A stretch of 64,000 nucleotides of DNA from Planctomycetota bacterium (GTDB lineage Bacteria; Planctomycetota; UBA1135; GCA-002686595). The stretch covers positions 1-64,000 of the forward strand of contig NYUD01000011.1 of NCBI GenBank assembly GCA_002683825.1, in the 5' to 3' direction. The notes beneath the pieces were generated by a model that saw nothing but the letters and a program-made list of their open reading frames with translations, was not told where the DNA came from and ran no database searches. The translations under genes and the position numbers were made by a program. This document shows positions 24,955-32,495 of the stretch, one piece after another; positions within the stretch are counted from its first letter, which is position 1; each line of letters begins with the position of its first letter.

Positions 24955-26907
24955 TCAGTCGACCCTGCGCACCGCCATCCCGCGCAACAGCGCGAGCAAG
25001 ACCGCGATGGCGGCGAGGGCGACGCCCATCTCGAGCGGTTGCGAGAGTCCGAGCCGAAGGCCCTCGATCTTCTCACCGCCTCGAAGCGCCACCCACAGGG
25101 CGAGGAGAACGCCCGCGAGTCCTCCCCCCCCGACCAGGCCCGAACCGAAGAGCACTCCTTGCTCGCGCCGGCGGTTGGATTCGTCGGTCGTTTCGCGGCG
25201 TGTGACGAGGTGGCGGGTCAGCCCTCCCAGGAACACCGCCCCCATCGTGCTGAGCGGCAGATAGATTCCGACGGCGAAGGCCAGCGTCGGCAGTTTGAAC
25301 AGAGCCGCCACCGCCACTATGCCCGCACCGATGAAGATCAAGAGCCAGGGCAGGTTCTGCTCGAGCACGCCGTCGATCACGAGCTTCATCAGAACCGACT
25401 GGGGCGCCGGCAACTCTTCGCCGCCCAGGCCCCCTGCCACGTTGTCGTTCAGCAACATCACGACCAGACATACGAATCCCGCCGAGGTGATCACCCCGAC
25501 CAGTTCGCCCACCTGTTGCAGGCGCGGGGTCGCTCCCAGAAGAAAACCTGTCTTGAGATCCTGGGAGGTATCGCCGGCGATGGAGGCGGCGATGCAAACG
25601 ACCGTGCCGACCATCAGCGCCGTGGCCTTGCCCAGCGTGTCCGTCCAACCCATCATCAAGAAGATGGTGCTCGTCCCCAGAAGCGTCGCGATCGTCATGC
25701 CCGAGGTTGGATTCGACGTCACCCCGACCAGACCGACGATGCGGGAGCTGACGGTGACGAAGAAAAAGGCAAACACCACCGCCAGGACCGCGGCGAAGCC
25801 CCGCACCGCGGGCGAGTCGATGTAACCCAGGATGCCCGGCACGAAGGTCAACACGAGGACGATCGCGACGATGAACGCTATGACCGTGCGAAAGGACAGA
25901 TCGAGGTCGGCGCGATCCACGGCCGCGGCGGCGGTGGACTTGATGTGGCTGAGGCCGAGCCGGAACGACTCCACCATGGTGGGAATGGAACGGATCAGCG
26001 TGAGAATGCCCGCCATCGCCACCGCTCCCGCTCCGATGTAGCGCACGTAGCGGTTCCAGATCTGATGGGTGGACATCTCCCCGATCAGGAGTTCTTGCTC
26101 GGGAAAGACCGGCAGCGTGCGCTCGGCGCCCCAGAGGTGGATGCCCGGGATCAGGATCAGGGCCGAGATGAGACCGCCGGCGACCATGACGCTCGCCACG
26201 CGAATGCCCAGGATGTAGCCGACTCCGACCAACGCGGGTGAAACGCTGGCGGCGAGCTCGGCCTTGAACGGCAGGGCCAGCTTGAACTTCCCTGCCACGA
26301 CCTTCAGGCCGTCGGTGAGGATCATGAAGAAGATCCCGATGCCGAGCCCCCAGAACACGGCGGAGGCCTGCCTGGAACCGGCCCGCGCGGCAACCAGCAC
26401 TTCGGCGCAAGCAAGACCCTCGGGGTAGGGAAGCTTGCCGTGTTCGCGCCGGATGAGGTAGCGGCGCAGCGGAATCATGGCCAGCACGCCGATGAGACCA
26501 CCGGACATGGCGAGCAGCGTCAGCTGGCGCCAGGCGGGCGTCAGGCCCCACATGAAGAGTGCGGGAATCGTGAAGAGCACACCCGATGCCACCGACGAAC
26601 TGGCCGAGCCGATCGTCTGCGACATGTTCGCTTCCAGGATCGTGTGCGTGCGACCGAAGAGGCCCAGTGCGCGGAACACGACGACCGTCAGAACCGCCAC
26701 CGGAATCGAGGTGCTGATGGTCAGGCCGGCCTTGAGCCCGAGGTAGGTGTTGGCCGCCCCGAAGAGAATCCCGAGCAGAATGCCGGAAAGCACGGCCTTT
26801 ATCGTGATCTCGGGAATGGGCGGACCGCTTCCCTGAGAGATCAGGGGAACGTACTCCTGCCCTTCTTTGAGTTCGTAGGCCGTCGGGGAAAGTCGTTCCG
26901 CTGTCAT
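24955..26907 (-). CDS. OPT-family oligopeptide/metal-chelate transporter
   Basis: A 650-residue inner-membrane transporter of the OPT superfamily (bacterial oligopeptide transporter branch). About 14-16 hydrophobic segments are visible. Family hallmarks include EITIKAVLSGILLGILFGAANTY at about 33-55, the GLKAGLTIS segment and ANMSQTIGSASSSVASGVLFTIPALF. The YPEGLACAEVL motif and a central GVTSNPTSGMT loop follow. Substrates in this branch may be small peptides or metal chelates and cannot be read from sequence. Start ATG 26907 gives the normal short hydrophilic N terminus (MTAERLSPTAYELKEGQEYVP). It is monocistronic, with 229 bp to the next gene downstream on the same strand. Confidence 0.93.
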   Translation of the reverse strand: MTAERLSPTAYELKEGQEYVPLISQGSGPPIPEITIKAVLSGILLGILFGAANTYLGLKAGLTISTSIPVAVLTVVVFRALGLFGRTHTILEANMSQTIGSASSSVASGVLFTIPALFMWGLTPAWRQLTLLAMSGGLIGVLAMIPLRRYLIRREHGKLPYPEGLACAEVLVAARAGSRQASAVFWGLGIGIFFMILTDGLKVVAGKFKLALPFKAELAASVSPALVGVGYILGIRVASVMVAGGLISALILIPGIHLWGAERTLPVFPEQELLIGEMSTHQIWNRYVRYIGAGAVAMAGILTLIRSIPTMVESFRLGLSHIKSTAAAAVDRADLDLSFRTVIAFIVAIVLVLTFVPGILGYIDSPAVRGFAAVLAVVFAFFFVTVSSRIVGLVGVTSNPTSGMTIATLLGTSTIFLMMGWTDTLGKATALMVGTVVCIAASIAGDTSQDLKTGFLLGATPRLQQVGELVGVITSAGFVCLVVMLLNDNVAGGLGGEELPAPQSVLMKLVIDGVLEQNLPWLLIFIGAGIVAVAALFKLPTLAFAVGIYLPLSTMGAVFLGGLTRHLVTRRETTDESNRRREQGVLFGSGLVGGGGLAGVLLALWVALRGGEKIEGLRLGLSQPLEMGVALAAIAVLLALLRGMAVRRVD

Positions 26908-27453
26908 CGGGCCTCCCGGACCGAGTGGCTGACCCGTCGGGTCGATCGCAGGCGGGCGAATTGTAAGGATCCGAGACTACGATGCCCACACGCCTCTCGA
27001 AGAGTCAGGGGGTCTCGTCCGGCTTCTTCATCGGGTGGCGAACCTTTCCCACCCCCGAGCGCCGCAGCTTCGTCTCTGCACTGCGTCGCAACTCTCCCGG
27101 AACTGCGCCCCATCTCGAGGAGATGCTCGCGGGGGACGCACATGAATCGTCGCTTCTCGGACGGATGTGGGGGCGCCGACCAGCCGCGTCTTCGAGGGGG
27201 AGTGTGCGCGCAAAGGAATGAAAAGTAACCTCGAAGGGTTTTCGATTCTCGAGGGAGTCGCTCCGGGCCTCAATCGGCCTGTTTCGGCCTGATGTCTCTC
27301 GGGCGTTGATAATTCTTTCCCGATCGCCTATCAGCAATCGCGTACCCTTTTCCGGGATCACCCTCGGAGCCAGATAGCCTGCAGGCGTGCTCGACGCCCA
27401 CCGGGCCTGTTCTCGGCCCAGGTGGTACGGTTCCTCTTGTAGAGAACTACCCG
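26908..27453. other. 546-bp divergent intergenic region
   Basis: The region lies between the minus-strand OPT gene and the plus-strand membrane protein. Short frames on both strands are Arg/Pro-rich with no domain signal, and I do not support any as a gene. A plausible plus-strand promoter lies at 27306-27334. Confidence 0.5.
27306..27334 (+). promoter_or_regulatory. Candidate sigma70-type promoter for the 271-aa membrane protein
   Basis: ttgata (27306-27311, five of six matches to TTGACA) is followed after exactly 17 bases by tatcag (27329-27334, four of six to TATAAT). It lies about 120 bases before the start codon at 27454. Confidence 0.4.
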
Positions 27454-28269
27454 ATGAAAGAAGAGACCAAGAACCCTCCGAGCCCAGCCTCCGGATCGCA
27501 CGAGAACCCCGAGGGTAACGGGGGGCTGACGTTCTTCCCGGAACGTCACGCCGAGGGAGCCTCGGGCAAGGCCACCAAGGACTCCTTCCCACGGCGCATC
27601 CGCCTCTCCATCGAGGGCGCCTGGAAGGAATCCACGAAGCTGGCGGAAACGATCCTGGACACGCTGGTTGTCCCATCGGGAGGTTTCTCGGCCGTCGCTT
27701 TCGGCTGGCTGACCTCGTTGTTCTTCTTCGCGATCAGCGTTGCGGTCGGCGCCGTCATCGGAATCGGCGGGCTGGTCCTGTTCGTCGGACTCGAGTGTTT
27801 GGCTCTCCTGGCCTACGCCTATCCGGGCGCGTTGTTTCTCCTGTCCGTCGCCGGCGGGATCGCTCCACCCCTGATCGCTTACTGGCTTCTGCACACGTTG
27901 CTGGGCATCGAAGGCAGATGGACCACGTGGGGCGCTTATCCGTTGCTCCTGGTGGGACTCTTTGGATCCTATCACTACTGGCGCTTCGGGCGCGTCATCC
28001 AGACCACGGGCGAGGGGGCCCTGGCCTTCTACCGTGGAGCCGGACCCAAGGCGAACGAGATCTTCGGTGCGCCCTTCGCGATCTTCTCCGGCATCTGGGA
28101 CGTCCTCAAGCTCGTCATGGGCCTTTTCCGCGCGGTCGCGCGCGAGTTTTTCTCCCTGTTCTCTCGTCCCGACAAGGCGACTCACGATGGGAGCGCCGCG
28201 AAGGTTCACACACCGCCCACGCCGAAAGCGAAGGTGAAGACAGAAGACGAGGGTGGTGCGGGCGAGTAG
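27454..28269 (+). CDS. Hypothetical integral membrane protein, 271 aa
   Basis: Function not recognised. The N-terminal 80 residues are hydrophilic and disordered-looking (ETKNPPSPASGSHENPEGNG). They are followed by about four hydrophobic helices: WLTSLFFFAISVAVGAVIG, a second with GLVLFVGLECLALL, a third with ALFLLSVAGGIAPPLIAYWLL, and a fourth with YPLLLVGLFGSYHYW. An amphipathic stretch and a basic/Pro-rich cytoplasmic-like tail (HTPPTPKAKVKTEDEGG) end the protein. The ends suggest interaction with nucleic acid or another protein, but this is a guess. ATG 27454 follows a candidate promoter. The downstream hydrolase begins 311 bases later, so an operon is doubtful. Confidence 0.75.
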   Translation: MKEETKNPPSPASGSHENPEGNGGLTFFPERHAEGASGKATKDSFPRRIRLSIEGAWKESTKLAETILDTLVVPSGGFSAVAFGWLTSLFFFAISVAVGAVIGIGGLVLFVGLECLALLAYAYPGALFLLSVAGGIAPPLIAYWLLHTLLGIEGRWTTWGAYPLLLVGLFGSYHYWRFGRVIQTTGEGALAFYRGAGPKANEIFGAPFAIFSGIWDVLKLVMGLFRAVAREFFSLFSRPDKATHDGSAAKVHTPPTPKAKVKTEDEGGAGE

Positions 28270-28580
28270 CCCGTTTGTTCACACCTTCCCTGGAACCCGG
28301 CACACCTGGGTCTAGGGCTCCGAGAAACGTAGACCTCCGCCGCCTTCTTCTTCGCACTCGAGCCGAGGGCCCCGCTGGGCAGAAAACGAGGCTTTCCCCG
28401 CTCTTCATGTGGGGCCAGCGAACCCGACGCCTCCGGCCCGCCGAATTTCGGGTTCTTGCCCGAAGTGTTGGAAGCATCGCAGGACCGCCCCCATCATGGG
28501 GCACTCGCCCGTCCGGCGTTCGAGTCGCCATGTTCAGCTCCCTCGCATCTCACGCCCGATCCCAAGGGGACACGCCCGCC
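28270..28580. other. 311-bp intergenic region
   Basis: This stretch precedes the hydrolase / outer-membrane / selenoprotein trio and probably holds its promoter. A plus-strand frame is open through it but reads as Arg-rich non-coding sequence. I see no RNA gene or clear promoter hexamers here. Confidence 0.45.
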
Positions 28581-29531
28581 ATGAATCGTCCCAGCCTGCC
28601 CCGCGCGCTCCTCGCGGCCTTGCTCCTTTTCGAGTGCGCTCTCTCGGTTGGCGCAGACGAAGGCCGGGCACGACACCAGCAGACAGCTTCCCGACGCCCG
28701 ATCCGACACAGCGTTCAGGTCGGGGAACACCCCCTCTGTCTCTGGGAGAAGCGTGCCGCATCAGCGACCCGCTCCATTCTGTTGTTGCACGGAAGGACGT
28801 GGAGCGGACTGCCCGACTTCGATCTTCAGGTTCCCGGTGAACGCCGCTCCCTGATGGACGCGTTGGTCGAGCGAGGCTATGCCACCTATGCCCTGGACCT
28901 GCGCGGCTACGGAGGGACTCCGCGGGATGAATCCGGTTGGCTTTCACCCGGGCGAGCGGCGGAGGATCTGGCCGCCGCACTCGAGTGGATCGCGGAACAC
29001 GATGGCATCGAATCGCGCCCGGCCCTTCTCGGCTGGTCCCTGGGCTCGACCGTGGCCCAGCTGTGCGTACAAAGCTACCCCGGAAAGGTTTCGGATCTCA
29101 TCCTGTTCGGCTACTGGTACGACCCGGAACAGCCTATCGAGGCCGGGGGTGACCCCGCCGAGCCTGAAAGGCGGGCGAACACGGCTGCCTCCGCGGCGGC
29201 CGATTTCATCACAGAGGGGATCATCACGCAGACAGCCGTCGAAGCCTACGTCGAGGCATGCCTTGCGGCAGACCCGATTCGGGTCGACTGGAGGCACATG
29301 CACGAGTTCAACGCCCTCGATGCCGGGAAAGTCAACGTACCGACACTCTTGCTTCAAGGAGAGTTCGACCCCTACGTCGATACCCGGGCACATGCGCAGG
29401 TGTTCTCCGACCTGGGACACGCCGATCGACAATGGGTGGTCGTCCCCGGAGGAGATCACGCCGCCCTGCTCGAGGATACGCAACCTGCATTCGTTTGGGC
29501 CCTGACCTCGTTCCTCGAACGGCCGCGCTAG
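28581..29531 (+). CDS. Exported alpha/beta hydrolase
   Basis: A 316-residue alpha/beta-hydrolase with a signal peptide (RALLAALLLFECALSVGA, cleavage near residue 25). The oxyanion-side motif is LLLHGRTWSG. The nucleophile elbow GWSLGS holds the catalytic Ser, and the Asp is in LLQGEFDPYVD. The His is in VVPGGDHAALL. YATYALDLRGYGGTPRDESG is the typical strand-4/helix-B region. It is probably a periplasmic esterase or lipase; the substrate is unknown. ATG 28581 begins the signal. The next gene starts 3 bases after its stop, so it is co-transcribed with the outer-membrane protein and the double-UGA gene. Confidence 0.9.
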   Translation: MNRPSLPRALLAALLLFECALSVGADEGRARHQQTASRRPIRHSVQVGEHPLCLWEKRAASATRSILLLHGRTWSGLPDFDLQVPGERRSLMDALVERGYATYALDLRGYGGTPRDESGWLSPGRAAEDLAAALEWIAEHDGIESRPALLGWSLGSTVAQLCVQSYPGKVSDLILFGYWYDPEQPIEAGGDPAEPERRANTAASAAADFITEGIITQTAVEAYVEACLAADPIRVDWRHMHEFNALDAGKVNVPTLLLQGEFDPYVDTRAHAQVFSDLGHADRQWVVVPGGDHAALLEDTQPAFVWALTSFLERPR

Positions 29532-29534
29532 CCG

Positions 29535-30476
29535 ATGAAGACCATGGGATGCCTCAAACAATTCCGACTTCGACGGACTCGAACCGTCCTGGCGTGCGCT
29601 CTCGGGCTGTCCCTCACAGACCTCGCCACGGCTCAGGAGGGGGGCATCGAGGTCTTTGCGGCCGAAACGCTGTTCGCCACCGGAACGAGGGTTTCGATCA
29701 GCCACATCTTCAAGAGGAAGGGGACGCTCCTGCAGGGCAGCGACTCGGTTCCCAACACGTTAGATCTGGGTCGAGACGAACACCGCATCGTCGCCGCGGT
29801 CGACCACGGGATCCGTCCCGACCTGACGCTCTCTGCGCTTTTTCCCTTCGTTACGAAGGAACTCGAATCGAACGCCGGCGATCTCTCCGGCTCCGGGTTC
29901 GGGGACCTGGCCCTGCTGGCCAAGTACCGGACCTACAAGCGGGACTGGCCCCGGGGCGCCTTCCATCTCTCGACCATCGGCGGGGTGGAGATCCCGACCG
30001 GGGAGACGGACGAGCAGGACGGTGGAACCCGGCTTGCCCCGCAACTGCAACCCGGGCTCGGATCCTGGAATCCGTTTATCGGGCTCTCGGCAAACCTCAA
30101 CCTCAACCGTTACCGCTTCGACGCCCTGGCGCTGTACAAGCTCAACACGGAGGGAGCGCAGGACTTCGAGAAGGGCGATTTCGTTTCCCTGCAGGCCGAT
30201 GCGGCTTACCGTTTCTACCAGACCAAGTATCCTGGCCCGAGCGCCAGCGCCAGGCTGGGGCTGCAGTGGCGCCACGAGGGAAAGTCGAAACAGGCCGGGC
30301 TCACCCTGGCCGATAGCGGGTCCGAAGAGCTCCTCCTGAAAGGGGGCCTGGGTTGGCATCCGGCACCGAACATCGACATTTCGCTGGCGATCGACCTGCC
30401 CCTCTACGAGGATCTCGAAGGCACACAACTGGGCCTCGATTACCGCACTTTCCTGGCCCTTGGCATCCGTTTCTAG
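29535..30476 (+). CDS. Outer-membrane beta-barrel protein (phenol-degradation MetA-like transporter family)
   Basis: A 313-residue outer-membrane barrel. The signal peptide (CALGLSLTDLATA, cleavage before QEGG) is followed by alternating amphipathic strands (TRVSISHIFKRKG, RIVAAVDHGIRPDLTLSALFPFV, GDLALLAKYRTYKRD, LSANLNLNRYRFDALALYKLN). The C terminus ends in a Phe (LALGIRF), the usual outer-membrane insertion signal. This matches the Phenol_MetA_deg/transporter family, which contains small-molecule or hydrophobic-compound channels. It sits 3 bases after the hydrolase and 10 bases before the Sec-type lipoprotein gene. Such neighbours suggest an envelope module handling a metal or hydrophobic ligand; this is inference. 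Confidence 0.85.
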   Translation: MKTMGCLKQFRLRRTRTVLACALGLSLTDLATAQEGGIEVFAAETLFATGTRVSISHIFKRKGTLLQGSDSVPNTLDLGRDEHRIVAAVDHGIRPDLTLSALFPFVTKELESNAGDLSGSGFGDLALLAKYRTYKRDWPRGAFHLSTIGGVEIPTGETDEQDGGTRLAPQLQPGLGSWNPFIGLSANLNLNRYRFDALALYKLNTEGAQDFEKGDFVSLQADAAYRFYQTKYPGPSASARLGLQWRHEGKSKQAGLTLADSGSEELLLKGGLGWHPAPNIDISLAIDLPLYEDLEGTQLGLDYRTFLALGIRF

Positions 30477-30486
30477 GCCCAAAGCA

Positions 30487-31011
30487 ATGAATGCACGCCC
30501 GGTCCTTTCCGCCCTCATGCTGAGCACACTCGCACTGAGCTTCGCATGTCGTTCCGCCCCTCGCTCCGCTCCAAAAGGCGAACTCTTCGCCACGGTCAGT
30601 CTCCAGTTCGATACATGAATATGAAACGACAAGGCCTTCGGCTTGGAGAAGGTCCTACGGCGCCAGGTCGGCGCTGACATCGTAGATATCGACACGGAAG
30701 AGGGCACGGCGGGCTACAGGCTCCTGCATCCCATGCGCATCGACTTCCGGGCGATAGAAAAGGCGGCGTATGATGCCGGCTACACGTTGACGGAGGTCGT
30801 TCTGGAGATCGTCGGGCAATCCTTCACGACCTATTGCGATGAATGTTCAGCCGACGTCCACGTGCTCAAGATTCCGCAGACAGATCAGAACTTTGAGCTC
30901 GAGGGAGACGTTCCCGACAAGACTACCCTGCGCCTGACGGGATCCGCGAAGGGCTGGGGAGGAGCGCACGCGCGCCTTGTCGTGGTGGCTTCTGTGCCGA
31001 TCACCGAGTAG
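30487..31011 (+). CDS. Probable selenoprotein: HMA-like lipoprotein with Sec-x-Sec (two in-frame UGA codons)
   Basis: Conceptually 174 residues if both in-frame UGA codons, at codons 44 (30616-30618) and 46 (30622-30624), insert selenocysteine. Upstream of them is a signal peptide ending LALSFAC, a lipobox-like site with Cys21. Downstream the same frame stays open for 128 codons. Residues about 33-110 follow the heavy-metal-associated fold: strand ATVSLQFDT, then U-I-U, helix NDKAFGLEKVLRRQ, strand VDIDTEE, helix FRAIEKAAYDAGY, strand TEVVLEI. The two Sec residues occupy the place of the HMA metal-binding cysteines. A second segment carries CDEC (117-120). A bacterial SECIS-like hairpin follows the UGAs and selA is at 53333. 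UGA is a normal stop in other genes here (for example at 21489). Alternative: two nonsense mutations in a Cys-type gene. It ends a tight three-gene operon. Confidence 0.8.
30632..30656 (+). promoter_or_regulatory. Candidate bacterial SECIS element
   Basis: Bases 30632-30639 pair with 30648-30656 (eight pairs with U30653 bulged: A-U, G-C, G-C, then C-G, C-G, U-A, U-A, C-G). They close an 8-base apical loop ggcuugga at 30640-30647. The loop starts with GG and lies 21 bases after the first UGA and 15 after the second. This fits the bSECIS rule of a G in the first two loop positions at about 16-37 nt. Confidence 0.65.
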
Positions 31012-31027
31012 CGCGTGCTCTCTTCCC

Positions 31028-31051
31028 CCCCCGAAAGAGCCGTTTCGGGGG
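31028..31051 (+). terminator. Hairpin after the Sec-type gene
   Basis: cccccgaaa (31028-31036) and tttcggggg (31043-31051) form a 9-bp stem with a 6-base loop, 17 bases after the stop and before the sulfatase start. There is no T-run, so termination strength is uncertain. Confidence 0.45.
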
Positions 31052-31069
31052 TGTGCTACAATCCAGTAT

Positions 31070-32455
31070 ATGAAGTCTTGGTCCCGTCGCGATGCGATGA
31101 AGATCGGCACCGCGGCCGGCATGGGCACCCTCGTCGGTGCTTCGAGCTCAGCTCAGCGTGCACAGCGTAAGGTCCCTGCCGGTGAAAGGCCCCGGAACGT
31201 TCTGCTCGTCATCGCAGACGATCTGAATCGCTTCGACATCGCCCCCTTCGTCCCCACGCCGAATCTCGAGCGCATGGCCAGGTACGGGGCCGACTTTTCC
31301 CGCGCCTACGTTCCGGGTCCTCTGTGCTCCCTGGCGCGGTACGGATTGATGCTCGGCGAGTACCCCCGCCGGGGTGGTCTGGGGAGGATCATCGCTTCGG
31401 TCCATCCGCCGCCGCAGGTGAACCCCGGGCCGATCGTCGACCACCGCAAGTGGACCTTCCCGCGGGCCTTTGCGAGCGGCGGGTACCGCACCGCGCTCTT
31501 TGGCAAGTGGCACCTCGGGTTCCCCGACGGCGTGGCGTTTCCGGCGGACGATCTGGTCTTCTACCAGCCGCATTTCTTCGGCTTCCACGATTGGCTTGTC
31601 GGGAGTCCATCGAATCTGAACAGCCAGGGCGGCGGCTATGGCGATTGGCTTCGCATCGACAACGGGACACAGACCCAGGAAACCGGCTGGCCCGAGCTGC
31701 TCCGCCTCGATGCGATTATCGATTGGTGGAGCCAGAACGAGGACACGAACAAGCTCTGTGTCTGGTCGATGAATCTGCCCCACCCGCCGTTCACCATCCC
31801 TCCGGCCGCGGCCATGCCTGCGGATTACGTGCCCGACAACTCCAGCGCACGCGGACGCTACGAGGCCATGATCGTCAGCATGGACTTCATGCTCGGCCAG
31901 ATCCTGCGCTTCGTCGATCTCAACGACACGCTGGTAGTCTGGTTCGGAGACAATGGCACGCCGCCCAACGCAGTGGGACCGGAGCAGGATCCCGCGAAGG
32001 TGAAGCGGAGCACCTTCGAAGGCGGGATTCGAGTCCCCATGCGAATCATGGGTACACCGATTCCCCAGGGGGTCACCTACGACGGTCTGTCCGCGATCAC
32101 GGATCTGGGACCGTCCCTCGCCAAGCTCATGGGGGTGCCGACCGGCGGGTCGGATGCAACCCCGCTCATGTTCGAAGGGCTGAGGAACGGACTTCCCTAC
32201 CGCGACTGGATCCTGGCAGAGCGTTTCGTCAACCGCGGAGATACGCCTCCGCCCCTGTCGGAAGAACCGGATTCGGAACTGGTCATCGTCGAGGAGCGCT
32301 ACAAGTACCGGCTCGTCGACGGTGCCGACCTGGTGTACGACCTTCTCCAGGACCCCGAAGAAAACGCACCGATCCCCCCCAGCCACCCCGGTGTGGCGGC
32401 CTTCGCCAAGCGCGCCCGGGACATCATCGACTCACTCCCGCCGCGCTACGTCTAG
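31070..32455 (+). CDS. Tat-exported sulfatase with atypical active-site motif
   Basis: A 461-residue family S1 sulfatase/alkaline-phosphatase-fold enzyme. The Tat signal SRRDAMKIG is at residues 5-13. Metal-binding Asp-Asp is at 50-51 (LLVIADDLNR) and the later metal site is WFGDNGTPP. The position of the formylglycine motif reads PLCSLARYGLMLGEYPRR: Cys86-Ser-Leu-Ala-Arg90. Cys and Arg are kept but the usual Pro (CxPxR) is Leu. KWHLGFP after FGKW supplies the conserved Lys and His. It presumably removes sulfate from an algal polysaccharide or related ester in the periplasm; the substrate is unknown. ATG 31070 gives the Tat signal directly. A related enzyme is at 44034. Confidence 0.9.
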   Translation: MKSWSRRDAMKIGTAAGMGTLVGASSSAQRAQRKVPAGERPRNVLLVIADDLNRFDIAPFVPTPNLERMARYGADFSRAYVPGPLCSLARYGLMLGEYPRRGGLGRIIASVHPPPQVNPGPIVDHRKWTFPRAFASGGYRTALFGKWHLGFPDGVAFPADDLVFYQPHFFGFHDWLVGSPSNLNSQGGGYGDWLRIDNGTQTQETGWPELLRLDAIIDWWSQNEDTNKLCVWSMNLPHPPFTIPPAAAMPADYVPDNSSARGRYEAMIVSMDFMLGQILRFVDLNDTLVVWFGDNGTPPNAVGPEQDPAKVKRSTFEGGIRVPMRIMGTPIPQGVTYDGLSAITDLGPSLAKLMGVPTGGSDATPLMFEGLRNGLPYRDWILAERFVNRGDTPPPLSEEPDSELVIVEERYKYRLVDGADLVYDLLQDPEENAPIPPSHPGVAAFAKRARDIIDSLPPRYV

Positions 32456-32495
32456 CGGCGCTGCAGGAACGCTGGATGCGCAACCGACGTATTCC

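Noticed and set aside
27005-27676. 223-aa minus-strand open frame in the region upstream of the 271-aa membrane protein
   Set aside because: Arg/Ser/Pro-rich, overlaps the start of the real plus-strand gene and has no recognisable feature.
30487-30618. A separate 43-residue peptide gene ending at the first UGA, with an independent gene starting at 30643
   Set aside because: Both parts share one frame, the first part is only a signal peptide plus one beta strand, and a start at TTG 30643 would cut the HMA-like helix; a single Sec-containing product explains all.
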